From: Typha latifolia
Lineage: Eukaryota > Streptophyta > Magnoliopsida > Poales > Typhaceae
Length of the DNA: 64,000 bases
NCBI GenBank assembly: GCA_019914945.1
Contig: CM034101.1
Coordinates: 18,301,188-18,365,187, forward strand
Direction of reading: 5' to 3'
Both the position numbers and the translations under genes were made by a program. Of the stretch, positions 13,311 to 23,167 are shown one piece after another (position 1 is the stretch's first letter; each line of letters begins with the position of its first letter). The notes beneath the pieces are model-generated. The model worked only from the letters and a program-made list of their open reading frames with translations. It had not been told where the DNA came from and did no database searches.

Positions 13311-13535
13311 GACCTGAGGCGGTGAGAATAATTAAAACCATTTCCTTCTTTTCTCAAAATAAAAATAAATAATACCTTTATATTATTTTTCTTGTCATCC
13401 CCCTTTGGCCTTTGCTGCTCCTTAAACTCAAATTTATTTCCTAGAAATAAAGAAGAAGAAAAAAAATGAAACATATAAAAAAAATACAGAGGGAAAGAGA
13501 GATGCCGGTGTATCTCTTTAATATAATTTATTTAT

Positions 13536-13574
<39 letters not shown>

Positions 13575-14653
13575 GCTTTTGGGTTTCTGAGCGTGTGTTG
13601 GTAAAGGAGACAGTATCTATTCTGATAAAATATTATTATTTTAACGATCTCAATATTTTTATCATGGTGGTGGCCCTTCGGACGGCTGAGATGAGAAGAT
13701 GGGTAACAAAGTATACGGTCGTACGTGGAATGATGGATCGGACGGTGGGGAAAGCGTTACGGTTCGAGAGGCGGGGGGGGATAACGCTACGACCGAGGGG
13801 GCACATTTTAAATGGAAGCCCACCAGGTCCTGATGGGATCCGCTGTAAGGAGGGTATGAACAAGCTGCAGTGTCAATGGGCCAGGGGATGACACGTGTTC
13901 TCCGTACTGGTAGACTCCGTTCCAGTAACCGACTGGCCATCGTTTACAATGGAAAACTCACCGCAATCATTATGTGATGTCTTTGTTGGTCGCAGTGAAG
14001 ACCATAACGAAATTTTGGAAGTTGCCAATATTCTACCATTTTCCAATTCCTTGCAAGTATATCCGCTCAATTGTAGAAAATCCGGGGAGAAAATTCGTAA
14101 CCAAAAAAATTAAATCCTGTAGTACCAATAATAATATAATTTTTTTTATAATTATCTGAAAATTAAGTTAAAAAGCAGGTCCAGTTGTCATCACCTGGAA
14201 ATACTCATTTTGACTGGCAAATAATTAATTCTTATTGTCTTATCCGACAATGGTATACGCGTGATATTGATAGATTTACTAGATCACTAAATTGACAAAA
14301 AAAAAAATTGTATGCATGAATCTATTTATTCGTCGTTAAATAAACTCTAGAAAGAAAGTATTCAAATAGGTACATGAATGTTATAGAGTAATGCACAAAT
14401 GAAAAATATATCATTCATTAATACATTTAAAATATAAAAGTTATCCAAAGATATGCAAGTCAGGTATGCAAAATGTATGTCCTAGTATGAAAGAAGTATA
14501 TATTTTATTTGAATGGGCATTAGATTTTAAGCTATATTTGCTGTTATCTGTTAATTTTGATTTTATACCTCTGTTATGTTTTAACTTTTAAGGAAAGTCA
14601 TAGGCTAGAAAACATTAATTGTACCGCTCATTGGTCACAGAACGTCTCTCAAA

Positions 14654-14699
14654 CATAGTATAGTATAGTATAGTATAGTATAGTATATATATATATATA
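14654..14699. repeat. (ATAGT)n pentanucleotide then (TA)n
   Basis: About six ATAGT units pass directly into a TA run. Intergenic. Confidence 0.9.
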
Positions 14700-15100
14700 A
14701 TTCGACGTGCACAAATACAAAGATACACTGCCAGGTCATATACTTAATCGGCACAACACGTAAGAACACATTTGTTTTATATGTAGGGAATTGGTTGCTA
14801 ATTCAGAATAATGCGTTGCTTTAAAATAAGAATGCATAATAGGTACAGCAGCCTAAGTTGAGAGTATTTTGACTTGTATCCAAGATGGCACAAAAATTAG
14901 CATGGATTCTACTGGCGGAAGTGTCCTCCACTAGGGGGGTTATTTCTAGTTATCAGAAAGGAATCCTGGTTTATACCTCCAAGGAAGGATAGGTTAGAAG
15001 CTAGAACCAAGTGGGTGCCAGAAGAGCACTCCCTAGCTTTATAAACCCAAGCCCAATGGATGCCAGAAGTGCCCACTTCCCTACACCATTTGTATCACAG

Positions 15101-15102
<2 letters not shown>

Positions 15103-15140
<38 letters not shown>
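15103..15140. repeat. (CT)n microsatellite
   Basis: About 19 CT units. Intergenic; the Ser-Leu ORF across it is an artefact. Confidence 0.9.
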
Positions 15141-15144
<4 letters not shown>

Positions 15145-17622
15145 TTTGAGTACTATAGCTTCCCCTGGAACCCAACTTGGAACCTTCCCACTTTGCTCAT
15201 TGTAGTTACTTTTTCCTCTCTCTCCCTCTCTCCCTTTGCCTTCATCGATCTCACATTGTGTTACAACTTATTAGTGGGTCACCCTTACCCAATAAAATAT
15301 CTCTTGTAATTCGCTCGATGTGATTTTGGGGATTGGGATCATTAGATATAAGAGCAATCATTTGTGTAGTTTCCTAGTAGGTCTATCTGCCCCTTCAGAT
15401 GGCACCAAGAAGGTCATAGCTTAAGCAACACTCATCTTTCATTCAAGCTAAGAGGGGCCCCAACTGTTTCTTTTGAGTTACAACTTGCCTACTTCTCTTC
15501 TTCCTGACCCAGCCCAACTCCAAGCAACCAACTCCTCCCCTACTTTATAGAAACCGGGCCACACTTCCTCCAGTTTACAAAGGGTGGGGGGAGAGAGAGA
15601 GAGAGAGATATTAATGAAAAAGGCAAAGAGAGAAGAAGCCCACACTATAACATGACTAGCTAAGCCCCACATCCCACCTGCTTCTTCTTTACCTGACAGG
15701 CAGGAAGCGCACGTGACCAAGCGGACGGTGACCAAGCGAGCCACGACGTTTGGATAACTCCGCCGTTACAAGTCTTGTAGCTGCTCGCGAATGGATAATA
15801 TTTATCCTACAAATTAGACTTGCTAATATATAACAACCGCCATAGACAGATCAAGATAATATTGTTTAAATTAAGTAGATGTTATCTACCTATGATCACT
15901 ACATAGATATCAAAGTTACTGTTTGCTTTCTAACAGCTAGCCAGGGTTCTAACTAAGTAGCTTTCGAGCTGCCGGACCCGCGCCGGGACCACCACCGGCT
16001 GTCGGTGGTTGAGAAACCGAGGCAAGGATCAGGACCTCCTTTCAGATCAGACGGTAAGAGGCTACGATGGCCCCCTCTCTCCACATCACCACGTTTATTT
16101 TACAGATTCTTATTCAAAAATTCTATCAACTATATATATTAATAGGTAGAAGAAAGAAGATGACAAAAAAAAGAGCCCAGGAGTGGAGTTCTCTCTCTCT
16201 CTCTCTCTCTCTCTTGCAATACTTTCAGTGGTGGTTTGCAAAAATGGATAGCTGGTCGAGGGGCCGATGGTTGAAGCCCAAGGCCGAGGGCATAAAGGCT
16301 GGCCTTGGAAAGGGGCCCCACTGTGTAGGCTACCCAGAGAGAAATACGACTAGTCTTGTCAAGGTGTGCACCTGGGCCTACCACTACAGCTGGATCCCTA
16401 CAGCCTTCCAAGTCGTTGGAAGCAATCACTGCTGGATTCCCCTTGCTTTTTTCTTCTTTTTTTTTAATATAAAAAAACTAATTCTTTTTAAGCCCATTAA
16501 AAAGAAAAAAAAGATTTTGCTGTCCGTTAACAATCCAACGGCCGAAATTCGAGATAACGACCTCGGCAGGAAATTCATTGTTACTTTTGGCTGGAAAAAA
16601 ACAAAAGGCTGAATCCGGCCTCGTTGCAAATTTGAGTTCCACTACGAGTTTCACAACTGAAAATATAGTTCATGATGTACACTAATGTGTTAATAAACGG
16701 TTAATTATATTATATATATTTTTAAATATTAGTGTAGGTAGTTGAGCCAATGGTGGCAACTAATCAGATTCCGGTTGGTGGGTTAATAAATGGGTCAGTG
16801 GCACCGTTGCTAGCTTAATTAATTAACTAAGTTGGAGCTGAAAGAAAGAAAAAAAACTCTTATAGGAAACCTTTTGGTTGCTGTTTGGCGTTGGACGTCA
16901 CAAAATAAAATTGGTACATATGATTGATTTGGGCGAACTGCTCCCTGGGACGGAGGAACGCAATTTAGAATGGGGTGTTCGGGGAACAAGAGACAGAGTT
17001 GAAGTGAAAGTCCCATCCATCTATTATTTATTTCTTTAACGAGATCTAAAAAAAGAGACTAAGATAGAGGATAGAGGATAGAGGATAGAGAGTAGAGGAT
17101 AGGGGATAGAGAGAGACAGGTCCATTCACGTGAGCGGAAGAGTTTGCCGCAGCTCCCGTGTGCTATCACGACTAGGATTGCCTGCAAATACCTATGTACC
17201 AAAACATATCATACAACTGGATGGGTTCGTGGTTGCTTTCGTTTGGTGGTTTCCCTACCTTTGGAAAGAAGAAAAATAAAATAAAGTTAACAGGTACATA
17301 AGCTGTACGATATTACTGCGGTAGTTTCTGCACACAATCTGATCCCCGTACTTGCGTCGCACTCTCCAACAATGTTGGCCCGTTATTTCACACAGGCTCG
17401 TATGTCTTACTATATTTCTGACACTTTACTTGCCTCCACAAAAATAATGGTATATAGATAGACTATGAGCTTAGCATGACACCATCGTGTTCCAGCCAAT
17501 TTACAAAAAAATCAAATTTACAGTTTGAACTCGGATCACATGCTAACAATAACGACCATATCATGGTATAAATAAAGTAAAGCTTAACGATAAACTTAAT
17601 TTGTTTTCAAATTAGTTTAGAG

Positions 17623-17628
<6 letters not shown>

Positions 17629-17669
<41 letters not shown>
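17629..17669. repeat. (TA)n microsatellite
   Basis: About 20 TA units, 270 bp downstream of the EF-hand-like gene's stop. Confidence 0.9.
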
Positions 17670-17672
<3 letters not shown>

Positions 17673-17939
17673 TGTGTACTTTTTATGATTTAAAAGAGGC
17701 AGGCATCCAGGCATGCATGCGATTTTTTAGTTTAATATTTAATTAATATCAACCCCATCACATTGGCTCAGTGGCCGGCCCAATCCCAGATTGGGAGCGG
17801 TCTGGGCCTAGCCGTAGCTTCACAATCCGGGTACGAAGTTCTCAATCTTTACAACTACAACGTAATTAATTAGAGCCGAGCATGAGAAAATAACTCACAG
17901 CGGAATAGACTGGAGTAGTGCAGGTTTTGTATTTACAGG

Positions 17940-18727
17940 TCAATCTACTCTCGCATCCTGGAGCAGGACAAGGCCAACAGAGTATAAGGAGAAGAGCAGA
18001 GGAGCAGGAACCTTCTCCACCGCGTTCCCAATCCGCGGCACTCGCCTCCCTGCCTTCTTCGTCATCACTGCCAGGGCAGGAGCTCCAAGAAACGCGAGAA
18101 TAACTCTGTTCACGAGAACGATGCGCAGGTCTTTCCTCACCCATTCCATGATCAGTTGATAGAATTCTTCGCGGTTTATTGCATCCGTTCTTCTCAAGCG
18201 ATATTTCTGTATTCATCATCGAACACCAAATTTATATATACTACAAGTGACAAATCGAAAACGAAATAAAGTGGTCGGAGAATATGCGTAATTGTCATGT
18301 GGATGAGCTGAGGAGCGTTGTTAATTCTTGTGGAAAACATACATTGACTGTGCCATTAACAGTTGCCATAGAAGGAGGTTCCTTGTGAGGAGAAAGGAAT
18401 TGCTTGTTTATAGAACTGCCATCATAAAAATAGCAGAGAGCACATTAGTAGAAGCATTAAAAGCAATTGCTTTTAAAGAAGAGGCCTTACTTATAAACCA
18501 TCAAGGTTGCAAGGTGAAGTTTGCTTAGTTCCATTAAATTTTTATCACGATCAGCGAAGTCATCGAAAACCTTGTCGCAAATTCTTCGCACATTCCACTT
18601 GCCTGCAAAACAGAGACACAAAAACATCAAAAGAATGAGAATTTCAGGAAAACAAAGGAAATAGCGAAAGGAAAGTTTTCTCCTCGCCTTGAGCTCGATC
18701 CCAGAGTCTTTGGAAGAATTGGGCCAT
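17940..18727 (-). CDS. Small EF-hand-family protein with degenerate EF-hand
   Basis: Exons 18727-18688, 18602-18491, 18415-18343 and 18206-17940 give 163 aa. The protein starts MAQFFQRLWDRAQG, continues WNVRRICDKVFDDFADRD and later HKEPPS, and ends in a hydrophobic C-terminal half (IVLVNRVILAFLGAPALAVM and LLFSLYSVGLVLL). This layout matches a small plant family of calcium-binding-like proteins that pair one EF-hand with two hydrophobic segments. The loop that would read DxNxDGxxDxEE in the family is here RLRRTDAINREE, so the acidic calcium ligands at positions 1, 3 and 5 are lost while the final REEF remains. Calcium binding is therefore doubtful. The first intron appears to use a GC donor (CAAG|GCGAGG). 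Family placement is from memory of the conserved pattern; no function is established. Confidence 0.8.
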
Positions 18728-19100
18728 TGGCAACGTCTGGATTTGCTATACCTACAGACTGAGGGGAGAGCTAATTAAGTTGCTTTTTTTTTTTTTTTTC
18801 TTGAAAAAAAGGTAAAGCGATGGGCATCGTGGTTCCTTGTCACGTTGGTAACTAACTCCTTTCCCTCTTCTTTCTTGGAATCCTCAGGGGCGACGGGCCA
18901 AGGGAAGAATAAAAACTTTTCTTGGGAGCTCTAGTGATGGGCCCGTGGGCCATTAATTTGACCTTTAGTCTATGACGATCAACCAAGTGTCCCGCGAAAG
19001 AAGCGTCGGTTAGTTTCTCTTTTTAACTGCTTCTCTCTCCAACTCAATTCATATATTTTTTTATCCGCTTATTATACTAGTAAGAGGAACGCATAAGCAG
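18728..19100. promoter_or_regulatory. Divergent intergenic promoter region (373 bp)
   Basis: The start codons of the EF-hand-like gene (-) and the KOKOPELLI-like gene (+) face away from each other across 373 bp. Both promoters and leaders must lie here. The stretch has a poly-T/A run near 18783-18810 and no clear single TATA box. Confidence 0.6.
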
Positions 19101-21885
19101 ATGATGGAAGCTTCAACATTCTCCAAGCCCGATGACGGTGAGAACATTAAGCCCGTATAATTCTTTAAACCCAATGATGGTGGTGATGTTTTTTTTTTTT
19201 TTTTTCTTTTGAACATATATACTGTATTTTCTTTTGCAGAGGAATTGGAACTTGCAGACGTGTGGTCGGATCTACATGCTCTGAAGAAGTTGTACGGACT
19301 ACTCCAGAAGAGCAACGCCAAGACTACCGACAGCGGAAGTGAAGATCCGGTAAGTCAACCTTTTTGAGTTCGAAATTTCCTTGTGACTTTCTCTAACTAT
19401 ATTTGATCCATTACTTTCTTTGGCTTCCTACAATAGTCATAGATCGACTAGTAGCACATGATAAGGAATCTTGCGGTCGAGATTTATGCGCATACAAAAG
19501 ATTGACAAGAAAAACCTAACTAAACAATTAGCAGTGTCCTTCATTTTACCAAGAGAGCAGTTTCTAAATTCCAATGCTAGGAAAACAATTACATGGTCAC
19601 GTTTTGAAGAGTCGGTTAGAGATTTGGGGTGTCATGACTCATGAGCAGGCAGTCTTTGGGACAATGCATGAAATGTCTGACCAAATACCAAATACTGCAG
19701 GCGTTGAATTAAAAGAAAATCAAATACTATAAAGTGTGTTGATTGATAATATCAAATGCCACAACTATTTTAACAGCGTGGTGTTATTTGTTTTCGTGAT
19801 TTTTAGCTTGACGAGAAAGCAAAAGTTTTCTTGATGAAGTTGCTGGATGAGGCTACTCGGCGCACTCTGGAACGACAGGCTAAGGTACTCTTATGCATAA
19901 ATTAGATAAAATTTACCTACTTTCTAGTGTTGTTATTAAACAGAGAAAAACAGAGGATAGGAACAGAACAACCACAGCTAAAAAGTTAAACGAGAACATA
20001 AGTGTATGTATACACTAGCTTTATCCCTCTCTATTCCCAACCTCATATTATTTGATGTTTTTCCCAGACGGATAGAATTATATCATTGTGTAATAGATAA
20101 ATTCCTCTCAGATAGTGAGTGCTACGCTAAACTCGCTAGCCCTTAACGATAGGCCATGATGTCTTTTGCCAGATGGTATCGGGCACTCTATTATCTCCTC
20201 CGCCTGCGAAGAAAACCGAGCTAAGCTGCCATACTACTGTAAAAGAGATCAGAAGTCCGGATTATTCGCGAAAATGCCACCAACCGCAGAACGAGCCATC
20301 CACGACGACAGCTACTTCCGGCCAACCAAAGGAACAGCCTACGTTACCAGCAGGGGCAGAACTGAAAATAGACGGAAATCCTAACCCGTCGTCTTCCGAG
20401 AGAGTCGATCTAAAGCGGCTTAACTCGCCAAACTCAACCAGAAGCCGCCGAGACGAGAAGGCACAGATGTCACCAAAACATGGGTCAGCTCACCATCACC
20501 GTCCGGCTAGTATCAACCGGTCATCAAAAGGAACGGGGACCCACGCAGGAGAAATGCCTGGGTTGTCATCACGGGCAGAATCGAAGATAGACCCAAATCC
20601 GAAACCACCTTGCGAGAGAGTCGATATGAAGCGGTTCGAGTTGCGAAACTCTATCAGAAGGACACCAGAGCACGGGTTAACTCATCATTCCCGTCCGATT
20701 CATCGTGGTCTTGGTGGAGCTACTAATGGCCATGTAATCGATCAGGAGGGGATGAGGGTTCCACCAGATCTACGGCAAAGAGAGCAGCCACGTCGGAGTC
20801 CCACCAAGCATCGAATGGTAGCTGCTGGATACCACTCTGGTGAGACCGCTCACAAGCGAATTCGGGTTGAGGCCACAGATAGGCCGAATCGGGCTCCGGG
20901 GCAACCCAATTCGACGCAGGTAATGGGTGATGGGTCGTCAAAGTCAGTCCGAGTTTCTCGGGCCGAGCAAAAAGACGTTACGCACCAGCCACGCCGGATT
21001 GGGAGCCAGAAGGACGGTCGACCATTAAAGATTGGGTGCGTAGATCAGACGGCTCTAAGTCGCCAAATGGTTAATGAGCGAGTCGATCGGGGGAAGGAAA
21101 TCGTTAGACTACCCAGTGGACGTAAGCTCGCTACACCAGCAGCAAAGCGGCCGAGTTATTCTAGAATTCCGAGTCACAAAAATCTCTTGAATAAGTTCAA
21201 TACCACTCGGTCGGATTCGACGAGAGTTCGGATGACAAGTACGGCTTCATCCGACTCGTCACTGGGTCAGAGAACGAGTGTTAGAAGAAGGAGACTAAGA
21301 AATCGAGGGGGAGAGATCGTACTACAGCGTACGCCACCAAGTCGACCGATTGGAACTCGTCGGAAGAGCCCGCCCAAGCGAGTCGTACCTCCACTTCGCA
21401 AGCTGAGCGATCACCGAGAGGGACGGCTGAAGAAGCTCAAGAATAAGCTTGCGATCATCTTCCACCACCACCACTACCACTACCACCATCGCGGAGACAT
21501 GGAAGGCGACAGTTCGACGGGAGATAATGGGTTCCACCAAGAGCACAGAGCACCGTGGAAGTACCTCCGGAGGATCCTCCGCCGTAAGGGCGAAGGGGAA
21601 CACGGGAAGCTGGTGATCAGGAAGATCGAAGGAGAACGTGGGGCCGAGAGAGCGACAGCTCAGCACCAAAGGGGATACCTGCACGCACTTCTGGAGGCTG
21701 TCCTGCGGCACGTGTGGAGCACGAGGGGAAGGAAGACGGCTCGGTTGCGGAGCGCCAGAAGCCGAGATCAGGCGAAGAAGTTGCACTGGTGGCAGAGGTT
21801 GAGGAGGAGGGGTGGTATCAGATTGACCAATAGTAAGAAGCCACGTCTCAGGTTGGAGTTTAGCAGGACACATCGGCGAAACTAA
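19101..21885 (+). CDS. KOKOPELLI-like basic protein
   Basis: Exons 19101-19137, 19240-19349, 19807-19884 and 20173-21885 give 645 aa in one frame. The N-terminus is acidic and helical (DVWSDLHALKKLYGLLQ, then LDEKAKVFLMKLLDEATRRT). A long disordered Arg/Lys/Ser/Pro-rich middle follows. A C-terminal block (RLKKLKNKLAIIFHHHH, then WKYLRRILRRK, then LHALLEAVLRHVW) ends the protein. The short helical start, the KLKNKL-IFHH block and the basic tail resemble plant proteins annotated KOKOPELLI, which in Arabidopsis acts in the male germline. I recall this family only loosely. The middle contains an imperfect internal repeat: AELKIDGNPNP-SERVDLKR and AESKIDPNPKP-CERVDMKR. The His/Tyr tract HHHHYHYHH lies near residue 510. 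A nuclear or nucleic-acid role is inferred from charge only. Confidence 0.6.
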
Positions 21886-22622
21886 GTGAGAGCACCAAAT
21901 ATGTACGTAGATAACTTAATTATACACTAATGCCCATTATGCCGCAATTTTCTTTTAGGGCTGACGTGGTAGCTGGTTGCATTACGTATGTATTTATTAG
22001 ATTTTATTTATACTAATATAATTATTAAATTATGTTCTAAAATATAATTTTTATTTATGTAATATGTTTAGATTTTATATATACGGATATATTCATGATA
22101 AGTTATGAGATATTTAAAATAATTTTAAAATCAAAATATTTAAAATAATTTTAAAATTATCATCGAAATATTTAAACAGTATTATAATAATTAAAGTAGT
22201 AGAAAATAGGGAACGAAGAAGAAGAAGTATTTGTGGCCCAAGTCCCTTTACTACAAAATTAGTTCTTCGTGGCCCAAGTCCCATTACTACACCGAGACGA
22301 AGACCTGTAGTCTTCGTCGTTTAGTTAGATCACCCGTCGTGTTCAGAGCTAAACCAAGTTGCTAATAATATATGGCAGACACGCAAGCTCTTAAATTCGT
22401 GAGTAGACTTGTCATTATGATGCCCTTCTGCAGCACTAAACAATACCGTTTCCCGTTTACTTTTGCTTGACTGATGTGGAAAAGAAAAGAAAGAATGGAT
22501 TTTTTATTTTTTAAAAAGAAGAAGAAGAAGAAGATTATGATCTCTATAAATCAAATGGAAAGAGTATGGAATGGAACCCAAGCACTACATACGTTCACTA
22601 GCTAATTAATTAAGAGCAAAAT
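21886..22622. other. Intergenic DNA upstream of the first PGG gene
   Basis: AT-rich, with imperfect tandem blocks of atatttaaaataattttaaaa near 22110-22165 and a short (GAA)n near 22517-22535. A TATAAAT at 22545-22551 lies 78 bp before the first ATG of the PGG gene and is the likely promoter element. Confidence 0.6.
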
Positions 22623-22688
22623 ATGGAGTCCGAAGCCATTGAGATGGCGAGGAGGCCAGTTGAGCGTCCTGAAGAAAAGAAGAGATGA
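22623..22688 (+). other. Overlapping uORF, relic of the original PGG start
   Basis: A 21-codon frame, starting ATGGAGTCC, encodes MESEAIEMARRPVERPEEKKR and stops at TGA. The stop overlaps the downstream ATG as ATGA. The same bases in the second PGG copy are in frame with the main protein. Four extra bases here (gaagaaaagaagag versus caagaagag) shift the frame. Confidence 0.75.
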
Positions 22689-23167
22689 ACAAAAGCAAGG
22701 AAGGGTGGGGAAGCCTGGATAGGGGCACTCTCCTTGTGGTGGTCACACTCATCACCGCCCTCACCTACCAAATCGGGATAAATCCACCCGGCGGCTTTTG
22801 GCAAGATAACTTGTTCGTCAAGGCCGGCGACCCTGTTCCTGACAATCCAGGATCCACTTACGTGATGAATCACTATGACCACAAAGCTGGAGATCCCATA
22901 ATGCGTGATAAGCACCCGACGAGGTACGGCGTTCTCATGGTGGTTAACTGGATAGGGTTCTACAACTCGATGATTCTTACCATATGGCTGCTCATCGGAG
23001 TCCCAGTGACGTCGCGGCTAGTGAAAGTCTCCTTTCTCCTGTCCTACACTTTGTTGGTGCTCACTTACAATGTGTCGCAGGTGGGAAACTCCTTGACTGT
23101 CGACTTAATGATATGGCTCGGCTTGTTAGTTTTTGCTGCTGGTTCCATTTTCTTTGGTGGTCGCTGA
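22685..23167 (+). CDS. PGG-domain membrane protein, copy 1
   Basis: A single exon encoding 160 aa. It holds the PGG domain, also found at the C-terminus of plant ankyrin membrane proteins such as ACD6/ITN1: a hydrophobic start (VVVTLITALTYQIGINPPGG), then FWQD, DKHPTRY and further membrane segments (VLMVVNWIGFYNS, VSFLLSYTLLVL, LMIWLGLLVFAAGS). There are about four membrane spans and no ankyrin repeats. It is a tandem duplicate of the gene at 25620, nearly identical through the conserved half. The PGG-DKHPTRY loop is longer here. The second copy's upstream start is out of frame, so translation must begin at 22685 (MNKSKEGW). The function of short stand-alone PGG proteins is unknown; they are presumed to be in the plasma membrane or ER. 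Confidence 0.85.
   Translation: MNKSKEGWGSLDRGTLLVVVTLITALTYQIGINPPGGFWQDNLFVKAGDPVPDNPGSTYVMNHYDHKAGDPIMRDKHPTRYGVLMVVNWIGFYNSMILTIWLLIGVPVTSRLVKVSFLLSYTLLVLTYNVSQVGNSLTVDLMIWLGLLVFAAGSIFFGGR

Larger units (their letters stand above)
13311..17939. other. Intergenic DNA between GRF and the EF-hand-like gene
   Basis: About 4.6 kb with no supported gene. It holds the distal GRF upstream region, several CT and TA microsatellites (13540-13571, 14654-14699, 15103-15140, 17629-17669), a short GATAGAG-type tandem near 17067-17113 and poly-A runs. A non-repetitive GC-richer patch at 16240-16440 gives an open plus-strand frame, but no family is recognisable. Confidence 0.6.

Noticed and set aside
16067..16612. 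181-codon plus-strand ORF
   Set aside because: It spans a CT repeat and poly-T/A runs and has no conserved motif. Only a short GC-richer part (16240-16440) looks unusual, and I could not link it to a family or RNA hairpin.
21322..21873. 183-codon open frame antisense to the KOKOPELLI-like last exon
   Set aside because: The sense frame is far longer (570 codons), joins upstream exons in phase and has family-like blocks. The antisense frame is a by-product of arginine-rich codons and has no recognisable motif.
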